The notes under the pieces are model-generated. The model did no database searches. It was not told the DNA's origin and saw only the letters and a list, made by a program, of their open reading frames with translations. Of a stretch of 64,000 nt of DNA, positions 1-11,444 are shown piece by piece. Where the stretch lies: contig BCHH01000018.1 in assembly GCA_001599595.1 (NCBI GenBank), positions 263,462 through 327,461 of the forward strand, given 5' to 3'. How positions within the stretch are numbered: the first letter of the stretch is position 1; each line of letters starts with the position of its first letter. This stretch comes from Beverwykella pulmonaria. Its lineage: Eukaryota > Ascomycota > Dothideomycetes > Pleosporales > Melanommataceae. The position numbers were made by a program, and so were the translations under genes.

Positions 1-1542
1 GGGGAAGGCAGATATATTGGCTAATTCGTCGCTGTCTATGGGAGGTTTCGCAAAAAATATCAGCTTTGCCGCAATCGACTTGCGCCATATCGCAGTCACA
101 AATCCCACTCTCACCCGCCAGTTGATGGAAAAAGCAATGGAGCTTCAGTCAAGCGTGGGCGGTCCGGCGCCACTTCATACCTTCTCAGTCTCCGAAGTGG
201 AGAAAGCCTTCCGGTACTTGCAAAGTGGCCAGAACACGGGTCGTATTCTCATCAAGATCGATCCCGATGCTGCAGTACCTGTACGTGTTGATGTTCCTTT
301 ACTCTCAAATGCCTGTCAATCACTAAACTTTTATAGAAGTACATTTTGAGTAAAAGCGAATGGAAGTTCGATCCTGACGCACTGTACCTCATTGCCGGCG
401 GACTAGGTGGTTTAGGTCGTGCTATCATTCGATGGATGGTTAGTCGAGGAGCAAAGAACTTCTTGGTCCCTTCGAGGTCCGGCCCATCTACGCAAAATGC
501 TCTTGATTTGATATCGGAGCTTGCAAGCAAAGGCGTGAACATGTTAGCCCCGCTATGTGATCTCACTTCCGAGGCGGAAGTTCGCGCCTTGCTCGGCCAG
601 GTTGCCGATATGCCGCCCATCAAAGGCTGCATCAATTTGGCCATGGTCCTGCAGGTTAGTCCTGCAGTCTGATTTGCCTGAATAATATCACTCACTTTTC
701 CATAGGATGCGATATTCGAGGGCATGACCCACAAACAATGGACAAAAGCAGTCCGAGCCAAAATTGAGTCGAGTTGGAACCTACATCGACTCCTACCCAA
801 GATGATGGATATGTTCATCCTCGTCTCTTCTGTCTCCGGAATATACGGTCTTCCCTCACAGAGTAATTATGCAGCGGGCAACACATTCCTAGACGGCCTC
901 GCACGTATGCGCGCATCTACACCAGAGCTGGGCACCTCTGTGTCAATCGGTCTTGGTTGGATGAAGAGCGTCGGTTATATTGCCGAGAAAGCGGACGATT
1001 GGCGCATGTGTGAGGGCATACGCGATATGGAACCTGTTAAAACTGAGGATTTACTTGCTGTTCTTGATCACTATTGCGACCCATTACTGCCTACTTTGAG
1101 TCCAGAACAAAGCCAGATCCTCATCGGCATGAGTACACCGGCAGTATTTCGAACTCGTGGGGAGACACCGCCATCGTACTTTGAGCGACCACTTTTTGCG
1201 CCCTTCAATGTCACGCGCCCTCGCGGCGTCACCCAGACAGTTATGAAGAATTCATCACAGGAGGATGTTGCACAGCTTTTCCGACTAGCTAATAGCGCCA
1301 GTGAGCGCAGTGCGGTTGTGGTGCAGGCATTGAAGAACAAACTTGCCCGCGCATTGGGGATACATGTAGAAGAGATCGATGAGCGCAGAACACCTTCAGA
1401 TTACGGCGTTGATTCGCTTTTGGCGGTAGAGCTGCGAAACTGGGCATGGCAGAACTTTCAGGCATCCATCGCTGTCTTTGACATAACATCCGGTTCCAAC
1501 CTAATTAGTGTGGCGGATGTTGTAGCAGAGAAGGCAGAATGA
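1..1542 (+). CDS. Reducing polyketide synthase, C-terminal part (ER end, KR, ACP)
   Basis: The 5' part lies outside the window. Three exons are read, 2..280, 337..654 and 706..1542, with introns 281..336 and 655..705, both phase 0 with GT...AG ends. The 477 visible residues begin at the end of an enoyl reductase (phrase EIGKADILAN-like at the edge, then a conserved SVDL-like turn). A ketoreductase follows, with Rossmann motif GGLGGLGR near residue 114 and the Ser/Tyr pair in SSVSGIYG and SNYAAGN (residues about 241 and 254). An acyl carrier domain ends the protein, with the phosphopantetheine serine in GVDSLLAVE (about residue 436). ER-KR-ACP at the C-terminus with no thioesterase is the usual end of a highly reducing fungal type I PKS, which builds reduced polyketides in the cytosol. 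The product cannot be told from this fragment. The 2-oxoglutarate oxygenase downstream on the same strand is a plausible tailoring partner. Confidence 0.9.
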
Positions 1543-1654
1543 TAGGTTTAGAGCGTCAATGCACATATACGAAGGCTACATGGCCCACGAAATATAGTAC
1601 TGTATTTGAAAAGATAAGTTACAAGTAGAGCGTAAAAAATTATATATAAGCAGA

Positions 1655-1775
1655 AGTGTGGAGGAAAAGGTGTTAAAATGTGTATTGTATGTGATGTATG
1701 TACTGCTGATATATATATGACGGACTAATTAGTCACTGGCATATCCACGTGACAGTGCGGTGTCCTGGGCTTACA
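1655..1775 (+). repeat. Dispersed repeat, copy A (inverted partner at 56.2-56.4 kb)
   Basis: This AT-rich stretch, just beyond the PKS stop codon, is close to the reverse complement of 56238..56358. Shared blocks include GGAGGAAAAGGTGTTAA and TGATATATATATGACGGA, with scattered substitutions and very few length changes. No ORF is seen in it. It could be a short non-autonomous transposon or a duplicated gene-flank; its ends are not defined. Confidence 0.7.
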
Positions 1776-2200
1776 ATACAACTGTGCACGTCTTTATACA
1801 TACTAGCGTTTACTTGAGTTATCAGTCATCAACTCTGCGTTTTAGTTTATTTGTAGTTTGACGCAGGGACTTACCAGTACTATAGCAAATCGAGTCTGGC
1901 AATTCAAGGATACACTGCGCTGATATGGGGCCTTGTAATTGGAGTGCTCTTAAGGGATCTTGTTGAGACATATTGCAGAAACTCTAAGGTATGGATGCTT
2001 CTTGAGCAGGATGATGGAAATATACGTAGTTGCGAGGCAGCGGTTGGGATGACGGCTGTCAAAGTGTCAGCCGACTCTCTGTCGAGCGCTGCGGCACAGT
2101 GGGGCCGTGATTTTCTACTTCAAGCGCCACACCCTCCAAACGCTATTACTGACCTAGCGCCTTTTCTCACCCTTTACTCTCTTGCTCGTCAATTGATACC
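1776..2200. other. Intergenic region, PKS to oxygenase
   Basis: I see no gene here. It contains the 5' flank of the oxygenase; an open frame through it has no recognisable protein features and overlaps the oxygenase start. Confidence 0.5.
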
Positions 2201-3315
2201 ATGCCTACCCCTAAGTTGTTTGGTCAGTGTCCCGATTTCCCGCTTACGGTGCCAGTGGCACATCTCCCGGTCTTGTCGCTCGGTAAGATCGGCGATCATG
2301 ACGGCAGCGAAGAGAAGAGACTCTTCGACGCATGCCGGGAGTACGGATTTTTTCTGCTCGATTTGAAGTCCTCTCAGATAGGGGGTAACCTCCTTCGCGA
2401 TGTGGATCACATGTTTGATCTTATCGCAGCCACTTTTGGTCTAGACGAGTCTGTGTTGAGTAGATACGCTTACAATCCTCCTAAGGATCTACTTGGGTAG
2501 GTTTTCCTCAAATGATTCACTTTCCAAGTATGGAAATGACTGCTGACACAGCAAGATACAAATCAGCTGGCAAGTTACGGACAGACGATGGCAAACTAGA
2601 TGCGATGGAGATGTATACACTCGGTCAAGACGATATTATAGGCAATATCCCTCCGCGAGACAATTCCAACACGATAGAAACGCACCGAAAGGAGTGTCTA
2701 GAGTTCTTCAGACATGCACATGCCGTCGTGGCTGTGGTACTCGCAGCTTTGGACAAACAGCTGGACCTCCAGCCTGGTACACTCGAGCGACTTAGTCCCC
2801 TAGACAAACTCTCCGACACATCCCTCCGCCTCCTGCTTAGCCACCCACAATCTATCGTAGACGAGAACCGCATCAGCCTTGGCGGTCATACAGACATTGG
2901 AATAGTGACTCTACTCTTCAATATTGTCGGTGGTCTTCAGATCTTGCCCGCCGGTAGTGAGAATGTACACGCAAATTGGCGCTATATCCGGCCTGAACCT
3001 GGATGCGCACTTATTAACCTTGGAGATACGCTGGTTGAATGGACAGGCGGATTGCTACGCAGCTCGCTTCACCGTGTCGTGACAGCTCCAGGTGCCCAAG
3101 CTTCCGTACCACGGCAGAGCCTCGCATACTTGATACGTGCCGAGCGAAACGCATCAATGCGCAGGCTCGAAGGCGGCACTATAATTCCACGCTTGATGGA
3201 AGGTGAAGAAGCGGAAACGCGGTCAGTCAGCGAATGGGCGGCTTGGAGGGCTCAACAGATTATTAACGGTGAGTTGAAGCCGCAGACTAGGGGAGGAAGG
3301 CCGGTGGAGGCTTAA
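2201..3315 (+). CDS. 2-oxoglutarate/Fe(II)-dependent oxygenase (isopenicillin N synthase-like)
   Basis: Exons 2201..2496 and 2556..3315 with a 59-base phase-2 intron give about 351 residues, normal for this family. The N-terminal DIOX_N part shows ACREYGFFLLD. The 2OG-FeII_Oxy core carries the iron ligands H210-T-D212 (in GGHTDIG) and H271 (in LHRVV), with R285 as the 2-oxoglutarate anchor (in PRQSLAY). All key residues are present, so it should be active. The family couples oxidative decarboxylation of 2-oxoglutarate to hydroxylation, desaturation or ring closure of a small molecule. Position and strand behind the PKS suggest a tailoring role. The gene at 44038 is a paralog with the same exon-1 length, intron phase and first-ligand position. 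The substrate is unknown. Confidence 0.88.
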
Positions 3316-4234
3316 GGTAGTATTCATCAGAAATCCAAAAACACCGCGCGACTAAGTTGGCGAGTATCAATTTACCCCGATCACCGAAATTGTTTTTGGA
3401 CCAAGCAGATTCGTCTTCCTTATTGGTCCGCAACCCGAACCTTGGCCGTGCGCAGAACGAATTAGTTAATGCTATTGTTACGCTCACAGTAACAGCAAAT
3501 TCTTCTAAGGCGGTCTGCTATCCTTCTACTACCCTGTCTGCAAAGTCGTGTCCTCTTGCTAAGCCACTATTGACGATACCGATTTAAGTGGCACTAAGGT
3601 TACTACAAGTAGGACATGTATGCCTTTAGCCACTTATTGTCCGATTAGCGTTTAGATGCCGTAGTGACTAGCCCGTCCAAAAGAATTCGCGTGCCTCTAG
3701 GAGTATCTTTGATATCGACGAGGTCTTTCCCTTTTCCCAGCACATCTAAAATGGCGTACATAGGTTTGCGCTTTGTATTGTACACTGTGTTTTACGTTCC
3801 CCCATCTTTTCGTTTTAATGTTTAATATTAAAAGGTAATGTTAGTGTTGGTCTCACAGGGCTATTGCCATAGCAATGGGTGGGCTCTAAACAAGGTATTG
3901 ATTCGTGTGTATCTCTGTGAGGTTGAGGCTCAGGAGGTTGTATCATCCCTTTGCCGCCAAGCATCGCTAGTGTCTCATGTGATCACCACGTGATCATCAC
4001 GTTCTATATACTCCCAACAATTAGTGTCCCAAACTTAAGATTTGGAAAACAGAATGGGGGGACTGGATCAAGTTTTCGTAGGAACTAGTGGCTATGCGGA
4101 AAATGCGTAAATTGACTGCATCTAATGCGTTAAGCTAGCCGACCAGGTTTCTGATCACCCAGGGTTCCTGATCACGCCACCAATCCCACCCTTTCGCTCA
4201 CCACTCACGATATCTCCACAACCACGCAACCAAA
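3316..4234. other. Intergenic region between oxygenase and transposase
   Basis: I see no convincing gene in these 900 bases. Short palindromic TGATCA and CACGTG words cluster at 3980..4010 and 4150..4175, next to the transposase, and may belong to its 5' end, but no clear terminal inverted repeat was found. Confidence 0.4.
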
Positions 4235-5440
4235 ATGGATCCCCGTGAACAGGCAATTGAAGCAGCCATCCGTGATCTCAATGCCGGTCGTTTTTTCAGT
4301 CAACGAGCTGCCGCGAAGGCGTACAAGATCCCGCAGTCCACGCTCTCGACGCGTATACGTGGTGCGAAGAGCAGCCATTCAAGCCACGAATACCAGCAAC
4401 GATTGACTCCAGCGCAGGAGGAGTTTCTTGTACAATGGATCCTCGAAGAAGACGCACGCGCCTTTCCTCCTTCGCACGCTCGTACCCGAGAAATGGCGCA
4501 TCGAATCTTAAAGATGAATGGGGACGACAGGCCCGTGGGCAAGCATTGGATATCTGCCTTTCTCAAGCGCAACCCACGCGTCGCATCAATTGTGGGGAGG
4601 AAGATAGGGGCTCCACGGGCTGAGGGGGCTACACCAGAGCAGATACGCGCGTTTCTTGAGCTCTTTGAGAGAACACGTGTACTTCTAGGTATACAGGCTA
4701 AGGATATATGGAACATGGATGAGACTGAGAAGGTTATGGGGGTATGTTCAAACTCTAGAGTACTCGCCGACAGCTGGAAAAAGAAGGCTTACTTTTCTTC
4801 TCCAGAGAACCAGGAGTGGGCGTCGATAATTGAGTGCGTGTCAGCCACCAGGAAGAAACTTCACAGCTTAGTAATCTTAAGGGAAAGAACCTGCAGACTA
4901 CTTTGTTTTACACAACCTCAGAGAATGGCTGGACGTCAAATGCGATAGGGCTTGAGTGGTTACAACGTGTATTTCTATCACTAGCAGATCCAAGCGCTAT
5001 CCTTCCTTGACGACGCAGCACCAGTTAAAAAGGAGCGCTTTATTACAGACTACCACAAAGCTAGGGAGAGTGGGATTACTGAGCGGATAGTTCGTGTTGG
5101 TTGGGTAGCTGCTGGCATCTGTCCATTAAACATTGACCGGGTAGTCAACTCATCTCAAGTTTCTCGAAGGCCTGTTAAGCCGCCACGGACAAATCAGTCT
5201 CAATTACCTGTTGAGAGCTTCCTATCCACCCCCCAGGGCCCTCGTGATCTTTACGTTGCCCAGAAAGAGCTTGAAAAGGATGAATGTGTAGGTATAGAAA
5301 CAATTATGGTTGCCGTGCAGGCTGCAGCTAGTTTAGAGGCAAAGAACAACAGCGAAGCAGCAGAAAAAGCAGCAGAAAGAGCGGCAGTTGAAGCAGCAGC
5401 TCAAACCCTCCAATCCTTGTGCACGGAGTGGCAATTGTAG
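4235..5440 (+). pseudogene. Broken pogo/Fot1-type (Tc1-mariner) transposase
   Basis: The open start (MDPREQAIEAAIRDLNAG) leads into a psq-type helix-turn-helix (SQRAAAKAYKIPQSTLSTR), then a CENP-B-like DNA-binding region and the start of a DDE domain (IWNMDET). Near 4880 the frame is lost. The family phrases SENGWTSNAIGLEWL continue in another frame, and the segment that should carry the later catalytic acidic residues and the HCLFLP-like block is missing. A C-terminal part resumes around 5025 (VGWVAAGICPLN) and runs to TAG at 5438 through an Ala/Glu/Lys-rich coiled coil. It therefore has at least one frameshift and one internal deletion and cannot make an active enzyme. Terminal inverted repeats were not identified. 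Confidence 0.85.
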
Positions 5441-6126
5441 ATAGGTTGAGGAAATTACACAGATTTTTGTGAGGGGTGGCCAATTTCGGTGCACGATCAG
5501 GAACCCCGGGTGACGGTCGGCTAGCTTAGAACCTATCAGGAAGCGGGCAAGAGGTGGAGCTGTTAGCAACTAACAGGATAAATTAAAGTGTAGCGATCTG
5601 CTTGTCATCTCTAAAACGACAGAAGCTAATCTAGAAAACTGAGAGCATTGACAGGGGAAGGCCAGCGTTCATAATAGGTCTCTAACATGTATCTCTAGGG
5701 ATATGAGGGTATAAGGCATACTTCCTTACAAGATTAATTAAGCGAACCTTTTGTAGCTGTCTGTTCATTTAATACCTACGATTTTTAGGAATATCTAGTA
5801 GGCTATGAGTTTTAAACGTTATCTAGCTCGCTGGGGCGCATGCGGCAAAGGGGCAGCTACTTGGATTGTGATTGTTGAGCGAGGTGGGATAAACTAGGAT
5901 GGACGTTATGGCGGGTTCTGGTATCGCGTTACCAGTGAAGACCATGGCATCTAAGACCTACAAGCTTCGAAATTGGAAAGATTCGTCTACAATTAATTTA
6001 ACCTTGCGATCCTAGTGTCCTTCGGATTAGATGCTTAACGGGCGTTAGGTTGCAAAGGTGAAAGAAAACGATGTTTGCAGCCCTCCGTCCATGAGATTCG
6101 ATACGTTGTATATTGCGATTCAAACA
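5441..6126. other. Intergenic region
   Basis: I see no gene in this stretch. It is moderately AT-rich and may include the 3' end of the transposon. Confidence 0.4.
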
Positions 6127-7602
6127 TCATCGACTCCCTTCCCTACTATCAAATACAGCTTTCGTTCTCCCCTTCGTTGCTTGATCAACCACAGTGACCA
6201 CATTTTTCACCAAGCTTTCATTAAAGAAAGCAACACCCAGCTCTTGACTCGTAAACCAGCTAGCCCGATCCATATTTCCAGACCCGAGGACCAGTACGTT
6301 GTCATCCACAACCATCATCTTAATATGCGATTGCTGGGGTTCGCCATCTTCCTCTCCTCTCGACTTCGGGCCGTTCAAGGGTGCAAAGTAGGAAATCTGA
6401 AGGCGACCTGGCGTAGGTGCGGATATCGCAGCTTCTTCGTCGGTTCCCATGCGATCGGTCGCTCGAGCTGAAAATTGCTGATACCGTTTTATGAGTTTTT
6501 TGACGCAGCGTGAGGTCGTGGTTCCAGCCGTGACAAGCTGTTCGAGCACCATGAGCTTTTCTGAAGTCAATATCTTGACATTAATTCCGCGTGTAAGGGC
6601 ATTCAAAAGTGCGGATAGAACAGGAGGTGATGTGATGTTAGGCGTCTGGATACGGATACATTTTTCAGCTTTCCTAGCTAGCGTGAGAATGAATGTATTC
6701 AGTGGTGTCGGTGGGGCAGTGACTTTTGCCGTAGAAGTGAATGGCTGGAACCGCGGATTGCGTCGATGTGGACTAGGAAGGAATACGGTTGGCACATCTG
6801 ATATATCAGAGCCCTTTGTGGGAGGCGGGAAGTGCGTGATGATGTGTCCGTATCTAGAATCTGAAGTAATACTTCTCCGATCTAGCCACTCCGGTTGCAT
6901 TTGACCAATTGGGGAAAATTCGAGAGACGGTAACTTCCTACGAGCCCAGAAATGCGAGTAAAATTCCAGGAATTTGGCTACTATTGGACCAGAAAAGGTG
7001 ATGCAGCCTTCAAACCACTCTTCCCAGCTGATATTGCACGAAGGTAGAATGACAGTCTGCCGGTCGATGATAATAAATTTGGGATGCATAACACTGAAGG
7101 GAAGGATAAAAACAGACTTAATCTGGATATCAAGGCCACGAAGCGCAGCAAGAGGTGGTAGCCCAAGCTTCTTTTCCCATACTGAGGATGGATATGTCTG
7201 TCCCGCTACCGATTGCGAATGAAAGAGCTTCTGGAATAATGAGAGCGAGGAGAAACATAATTTGACTCTAATTTTCTCGGTACCTCGGCGAACGGCTTTG
7301 TCGGACAGCGTCCGGAGAACATTACTTAGTGTTTCGAGAGTTGGTGAACGAGCCCAGAAGCAAGTTACAAGTATCAGCTCCTGCGTCGTGGACTCGAGAA
7401 GGGTGGATAACGAGTTGTAGATCGCAGATCCTGTACCAGTCGCAAATGAATGCACGGTTGAGGTGCTCATGAGACTGCGTGGGTCGCGACTGTAGTAATT
7501 CGGGTCATCTTTGGAATTCGTCAGGGAAGAGGCTTCAAGAGTTGAAATGAACGACGTGTTGACACGAGATTGCGTTCTGCTAGGTGTTGATGTTGATGCC
7601 AT
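6127..7602 (-). CDS. Phospholipase D-superfamily protein with two HKD motifs
   Basis: A single exon of about 491 residues if the ATG at 7602 (MASTSTPSR) is used; an in-frame ATG at 7656 would add 18 residues. Two PLD half-sites are visible: HPKFIIID followed by SWEEWFEG near residue 175, and HIKMMVVDD followed by GSGNMDRASW near residue 430. These match HxK(x4)D with the downstream G/S pairs, so the two-lobed active site looks intact. The N-terminal segment LILVTCFWARS is typical of a conserved but little-studied fungal PLD-like group. Members of the superfamily break or exchange phosphodiester bonds in phospholipids or nucleic acids; which applies here is unknown. The gene is divergent from RRP4, about 520 bases away. 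A possible upstream exon (7778..7902) has a good donor but does not splice in frame. Confidence 0.85.
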   Translation of the reverse strand: MASTSTPSRTQSRVNTSFISTLEASSLTNSKDDPNYYSRDPRSLMSTSTVHSFATGTGSAIYNSLSTLLESTTQELILVTCFWARSPTLETLSNVLRTLSDKAVRRGTEKIRVKLCFSSLSLFQKLFHSQSVAGQTYPSSVWEKKLGLPPLAALRGLDIQIKSVFILPFSVMHPKFIIIDRQTVILPSCNISWEEWFEGCITFSGPIVAKFLEFYSHFWARRKLPSLEFSPIGQMQPEWLDRRSITSDSRYGHIITHFPPPTKGSDISDVPTVFLPSPHRRNPRFQPFTSTAKVTAPPTPLNTFILTLARKAEKCIRIQTPNITSPPVLSALLNALTRGINVKILTSEKLMVLEQLVTAGTTTSRCVKKLIKRYQQFSARATDRMGTDEEAAISAPTPGRLQISYFAPLNGPKSRGEEDGEPQQSHIKMMVVDDNVLVLGSGNMDRASWFTSQELGVAFFNESLVKNVVTVVDQATKGRTKAVFDSREGSR

Positions 7603-8124
7603 TTTTTGCTCGGCTTTGAAGGCAAAGGAACCAAACGGAAGCCTGAAACAAACCATTATTAAGTTTCACTCGAAGGGATGAAATATGAAGGGACGCAACG
7701 ACCTGTTATGGAGATGCAGAGACGTTATATAGTGAGGCCTCAATAGGGTACTTACGTCTGAAGGAAAACAGTACGCGATCATGCGCAAGACGACGCGCTT
7801 CTCGGAGGTCACGACACTTGCCGGGACCAGATGATTCCTCCACGAACTGTAGAAAAAAAGGTCGGGTCTGTGTTCAATTATTGATTGTTGATGAACCAAC
7901 ATTGGAGATTTGGCAACGGCAACGGGTTGTTCTGAATAAGTGACTAGGCCGTATCCGGGTTAGCGTCCAAGCTCAAAGCCCCTCGATATCTCCGACCAAA
8001 AATTCCCAAGCTCCAACACCACGACCTCATTCACGCACCAATCAAGCTAAAGCATCCTCGATAAATTATAAGAAGCGGATACACCACCGCTCTATCCCGC
8101 CGCCCGCTGGGCACCGCACTCAAA
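7603..8124. promoter_or_regulatory. Bidirectional promoter region, PLD-like gene and RRP4
   Basis: This 520-base region lies between two divergent starts. No specific factor site can be assigned with confidence. Confidence 0.4.
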
Positions 8125-9141
8125 ATGCCCATCTCGATCCTCCCACCCTCACTCGCTCCCCCACAACGTGCGCCCTCCCCCTCATCCGATGTGGATATGT
8201 CCGACGGCGAAATCGACGACTTCGCCCCCACATCCTCAAAGTCTATTGTCACCCCTGGCGAGCACATTACCAGCGACCCGCAATGGATGCGCGGACACGG
8301 GACCTATATCCCCGCCTCCTCCTCGACCATAATCAGTACCGTGGCCGGCACGTTGCACAAAACGAACAAACTCCTCTCCGTACAACCGCTCCGCGCGCGG
8401 TATCAGCCGGAGATTGGGGACCTCGTGGTCGGTCGCATCGTCTCTGTTCAAACGAAGAAATGGAGTGTTGATATTGCAGCGCCAATGTTGGCCAGCCTGC
8501 CCTTATCAGCTATTAATTTACCAGGTGGGATTCTAAGAAGGAGGACGGCAGTCGATGAGCTGAATATCCGGACATTTTTTAGTGAGGGGGATTTGTTGGT
8601 CGCTGAGGTGCAGGCGCTGCATCAGGATAATACGGCGTCGTTGCATACCCGGAGTCTGAAATATGGCAAGCTGAGGAATGGACTGTTTACTTCGTTGACA
8701 GGGGCCGGGGGAGGGATACTTTCGAGGAGAGGTGGGGTCGTGAGGTCGAGAAGACAGGTATTCACGCTGAATACTGCAGCTGGTGAAATCGATGTCGTGT
8801 TGGGCGTGAATGGCTATATCTGGGTGGCCAAACACGTCGAGGCGAAGGGGGAGAAGGACGTCAGTATCACAAGGCTTGAAGAAGCTGTATCGGAGACGCT
8901 ATACTCAAGTCAGAATGAGGAGTTGGAGCCAGGCATACTGCGGGAGATCACGAGAGTCAGTACGTTAATCAAGGGCCTAGTGGCGTGCGGCACAAGGGTG
9001 GATGAAGATATGATTGTCAGGGTGTACGAGGGTGCTATTGAGATGCAGGCGGAAGAGGAAAGTCTTGGGGGCGTGGAGAAAGGGATCGGTGCGAAGGGCA
9101 CAGTGGAAACAGTGCTGGCGAGATTGGAGCTGGACGGATGA
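8125..9141 (+). CDS. RRP4: Exosome complex RNA-binding subunit Rrp4
   Basis: An intronless gene of 338 residues. The N-terminal signature [20 protein letters not shown] is highly typical of Rrp4. An S1 domain follows ([19 protein letters not shown]), then the Rrp4 phrases [10 protein letters not shown] and [12 protein letters not shown], and a KH-type region ending in GVNGYIWV. Rrp4 is one of three cap subunits of the RNA exosome, guiding RNA into the 3'-5' nuclease channel in nucleus and cytoplasm for rRNA processing and RNA decay. The length is close to yeast Rrp4 (about 360). The Asp/Ser-rich N-terminus before residue 40 is probably disordered. It is an essential housekeeping gene in yeast and marks this block as core genome. 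Confidence 0.95.
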   Translation: MPISILPPSLAPPQRAPSPSSDVDMSDGEIDDFAPTSSKSIVTPGEHITSDPQWMRGHGTYIPASSSTIISTVAGTLHKTNKLLSVQPLRARYQPEIGDLVVGRIVSVQTKKWSVDIAAPMLASLPLSAINLPGGILRRRTAVDELNIRTFFSEGDLLVAEVQALHQDNTASLHTRSLKYGKLRNGLFTSLTGAGGGILSRRGGVVRSRRQVFTLNTAAGEIDVVLGVNGYIWVAKHVEAKGEKDVSITRLEEAVSETLYSSQNEELEPGILREITRVSTLIKGLVACGTRVDEDMIVRVYEGAIEMQAEEESLGGVEKGIGAKGTVETVLARLELDG

Positions 9142-9764
9142 TGAAGTGACGGAAGGGCAACCTAGACTTGATGATACCCGGTTTTCTTGATAGAAGGAAG
9201 AGCAAGAGAGGATGCTAGACGCGGTGCCGTTGCACCGCTTCTATGCAGGTTGATATCTCACAATCCCTCCTTACAAAGCGCTGAACACGGCAGTAGATCA
9301 ACGGAGCGTAATGCTCGTGAACATCTGCCGCGATATCACAAATGCGCGTAAATAAATGAAAGATCTCAATCCAAAATCGGATCATTCATAACATATCACA
9401 CACAAACAATGACTTCCAAGTGAACTTGAAGAGACTCAGATTGTTTTCGACCAATATGTGACCATCGTAATATAGGTCCATTATGACCCCGGAAAGCGAA
9501 ACCCAATGTCCTTGGCGCTCCCAGTGCGAAACTCCTTACTCCCTTTGAACACTATAAAACTGGTGTAAGAAGACCATGACCAGAATATTAGTTGAAGGAA
9601 GTACAAAAGACCCCTAATATGCATGTGAAGAAGGGGGAGGTGTAGGGAGGGGTGGAGAGATGGAGCAGAGAAAGGAAAGGCGAGTACTACCAAGCGCAAC
9701 CAGCTCAGCCTACATCCTCATGGTGTAGAGAGTCAAAGCCACACCGAGAACTCAACCCTCCTCC
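9142..9764. other. Convergent 3' flank between RRP4 and wetA
   Basis: RRP4 and wetA converge here. I see no gene; the region presumably holds both 3' UTRs. Confidence 0.5.
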
Positions 9765-11444
9765 TTATGGTTCCATAACAAGCAACCCCTCCTTCTCCAA
9801 CCTCCCTAAATCACCCCCCGCCTCGATAACCGCCTTGACTGCTGCCTGACTCAGCTTCCTTCTCTTCTCGGCGGCCTCCTTCTCTCTCCTAGCCTTAGTC
9901 TTCGAACTCCCGCTCGGCGCCACGCCCGTTAAGATCTTACGCGAGTCTTCGGGCGTGAAGTTCACAAAGCCTACAGACGCACGACCTGTACTTTGATTGG
10001 AGGAGGAGTTGGAGGACTTGCGGCGCTGGTGGATGGGTGCGGTAGAGCGATTTGAAGAGTGGCGGCGGCGCGTAAAGCGCGGTTGGGGTGATAGTGAAGG
10101 GGAGCGGGATTGAGAGGGTGAGGTGTTGTGGTGAGGTGGGAGGGGTTTCCCAATTGGGAAGCCGGTGTCTTGGGGGTACATGTTTGTGTACCCTAGATCG
10201 AAGGACGAGGCCGAGGCTGAAAACTCGTGACTATTGCTATTGGTGTTGTCTCCAGCATGTAGTTCCGGCCCCAAGCCAGAGAATGATGCTGTGTCACAGG
10301 TGATTCTCAATCCGGCGACTGAATCACTCACACCCCTGAAACTACCCATGGTCTGGCTTGTGGATCGAGAGTGTGATGTGAGATAGTTTTGTGGAGGTGT
10401 TGATGGTTGAGAAACACCAATATCGTTGCTATCGTTCCACCACCCCGCAGTCTTGCCGGAACTTAAGGAGTGAAAATCTGACGAGGCTGAAAATGCAAAG
10501 TCAAGACTGGATGGGGTATCGGGACCCCACGGAGCCATGGGGAGACAGTTTGTTGGGGGCGGGGTCTCCAAGGCTGAAAGAGCCGCGTGGTGCGAGATGT
10601 AGGCCGATGCCATGTTGTCGCTAGAAAACTGGAATGAATTGCCATTGCTGTTCCGCGAGTTTATATCGATTGTGGGCGAGGATAGCGGCGTTAGTTGGTA
10701 GTTCACGTTTGGGGTGGAGGGCTCCGCTTTTAAAGGCGACATGGCGATTGTGTAAGGCTGATCTTGCGGGTAGAAGCCATTCAAGTGCTCTTCCTGTACA
10801 AGTTTTGTTGATGGAGGAGGAGAATTCGGTAGCCCGTTTGGAGGTAGTTGCGAGTTGAATGTATCTGCGGGGCCTTCCATCTTGCGTGTCCAGAGATCTT
10901 GGAATCCTGCACGGAAGTGTGATGGTTGCATCATTTTTGCAATGTTCGATACGGCCAATTTCTTCGAAGATTTCTGGACTCTGTGTCGTGGTGACCGGTC
11001 CGGACTAGATACAGCCTTCTTCGCCGCTCTCGCTACCTGCGCCTTTGGTGTTGAAGGTGTAGAGAGCGACAGCCTTGAGGTAACTTGATCCAATTCGAAG
11101 AGATCATCGAAATCGAACAATTCCGGGTCGCTGAGTGAAGCCTTTCCGCAAGATTCTGGGTAGACTGAAAAGGAATTAGATGGCATGGTAGGCAAGGCTA
11201 GGTTTTGTCGGATGTTTTGTAGAGCCTTGTGCCAAGCCGTAGCATCCCAGTCGGGAATAGGCGAAGTTTCTGGTGGGTTGCTCTCATTCGATGATGGGAG
11301 CTCAAAGAGGTGTGCGAAATGATCGGAGCTAGATGGTTCCACCATAGCGTCGCTGAACTGCTGGAGTAGGTCGGTCTCAACGTATTGGTCAAAGAGGTCG
11401 TCCAGGTCAAAGACCTCGATATCTTTGTTGTTACTTGTCCGCAT
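9765..11444 (-). CDS. wetA: Developmental regulator WetA
   Basis: An intronless gene of 559 residues. The start MRTSNNKDIEVF and then DDLFDQYVETD match the conserved WetA N-terminus. The middle is long, Ser/Pro/Asn-rich and probably disordered. The C-terminus carries the diagnostic WetA block: NFTPEDSRKILTGVAPSGSS, then KTKARREKEAAEKRRKLSQA and AGGDLGRLEKEGLL. In Aspergillus, WetA acts after BrlA and AbaA in the central conidiation pathway, controlling late spore maturation and wall completion. It is nuclear and thought to bind DNA through this C-terminal region. Length is within the family range and no lesion is seen. The 1.35-kb upstream region holds four CATTCC words, the AbaA-type site. 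Confidence 0.95.
   Translation of the reverse strand: MRTSNNKDIEVFDLDDLFDQYVETDLLQQFSDAMVEPSSSDHFAHLFELPSSNESNPPETSPIPDWDATAWHKALQNIRQNLALPTMPSNSFSVYPESCGKASLSDPELFDFDDLFELDQVTSRLSLSTPSTPKAQVARAAKKAVSSPDRSPRHRVQKSSKKLAVSNIAKMMQPSHFRAGFQDLWTRKMEGPADTFNSQLPPNGLPNSPPPSTKLVQEEHLNGFYPQDQPYTIAMSPLKAEPSTPNVNYQLTPLSSPTIDINSRNSNGNSFQFSSDNMASAYISHHAALSALETPPPTNCLPMAPWGPDTPSSLDFAFSASSDFHSLSSGKTAGWWNDSNDIGVSQPSTPPQNYLTSHSRSTSQTMGSFRGVSDSVAGLRITCDTASFSGLGPELHAGDNTNSNSHEFSASASSFDLGYTNMYPQDTGFPIGKPLPPHHNTSPSQSRSPSLSPQPRFTRRRHSSNRSTAPIHQRRKSSNSSSNQSTGRASVGFVNFTPEDSRKILTGVAPSGSSKTKARREKEAAEKRRKLSQAAVKAVIEAGGDLGRLEKEGLLVMEP

Noticed and set aside
1071..1489. Minus-strand open frames inside the PKS
   Set aside because: They are antisense shadows of the ACP exon.
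7666..7902. Possible upstream exon of the PLD-like gene
   Set aside because: Its GTAAGT donor joins the nearest acceptor in the wrong phase, and the PLD frame has its own ATG.
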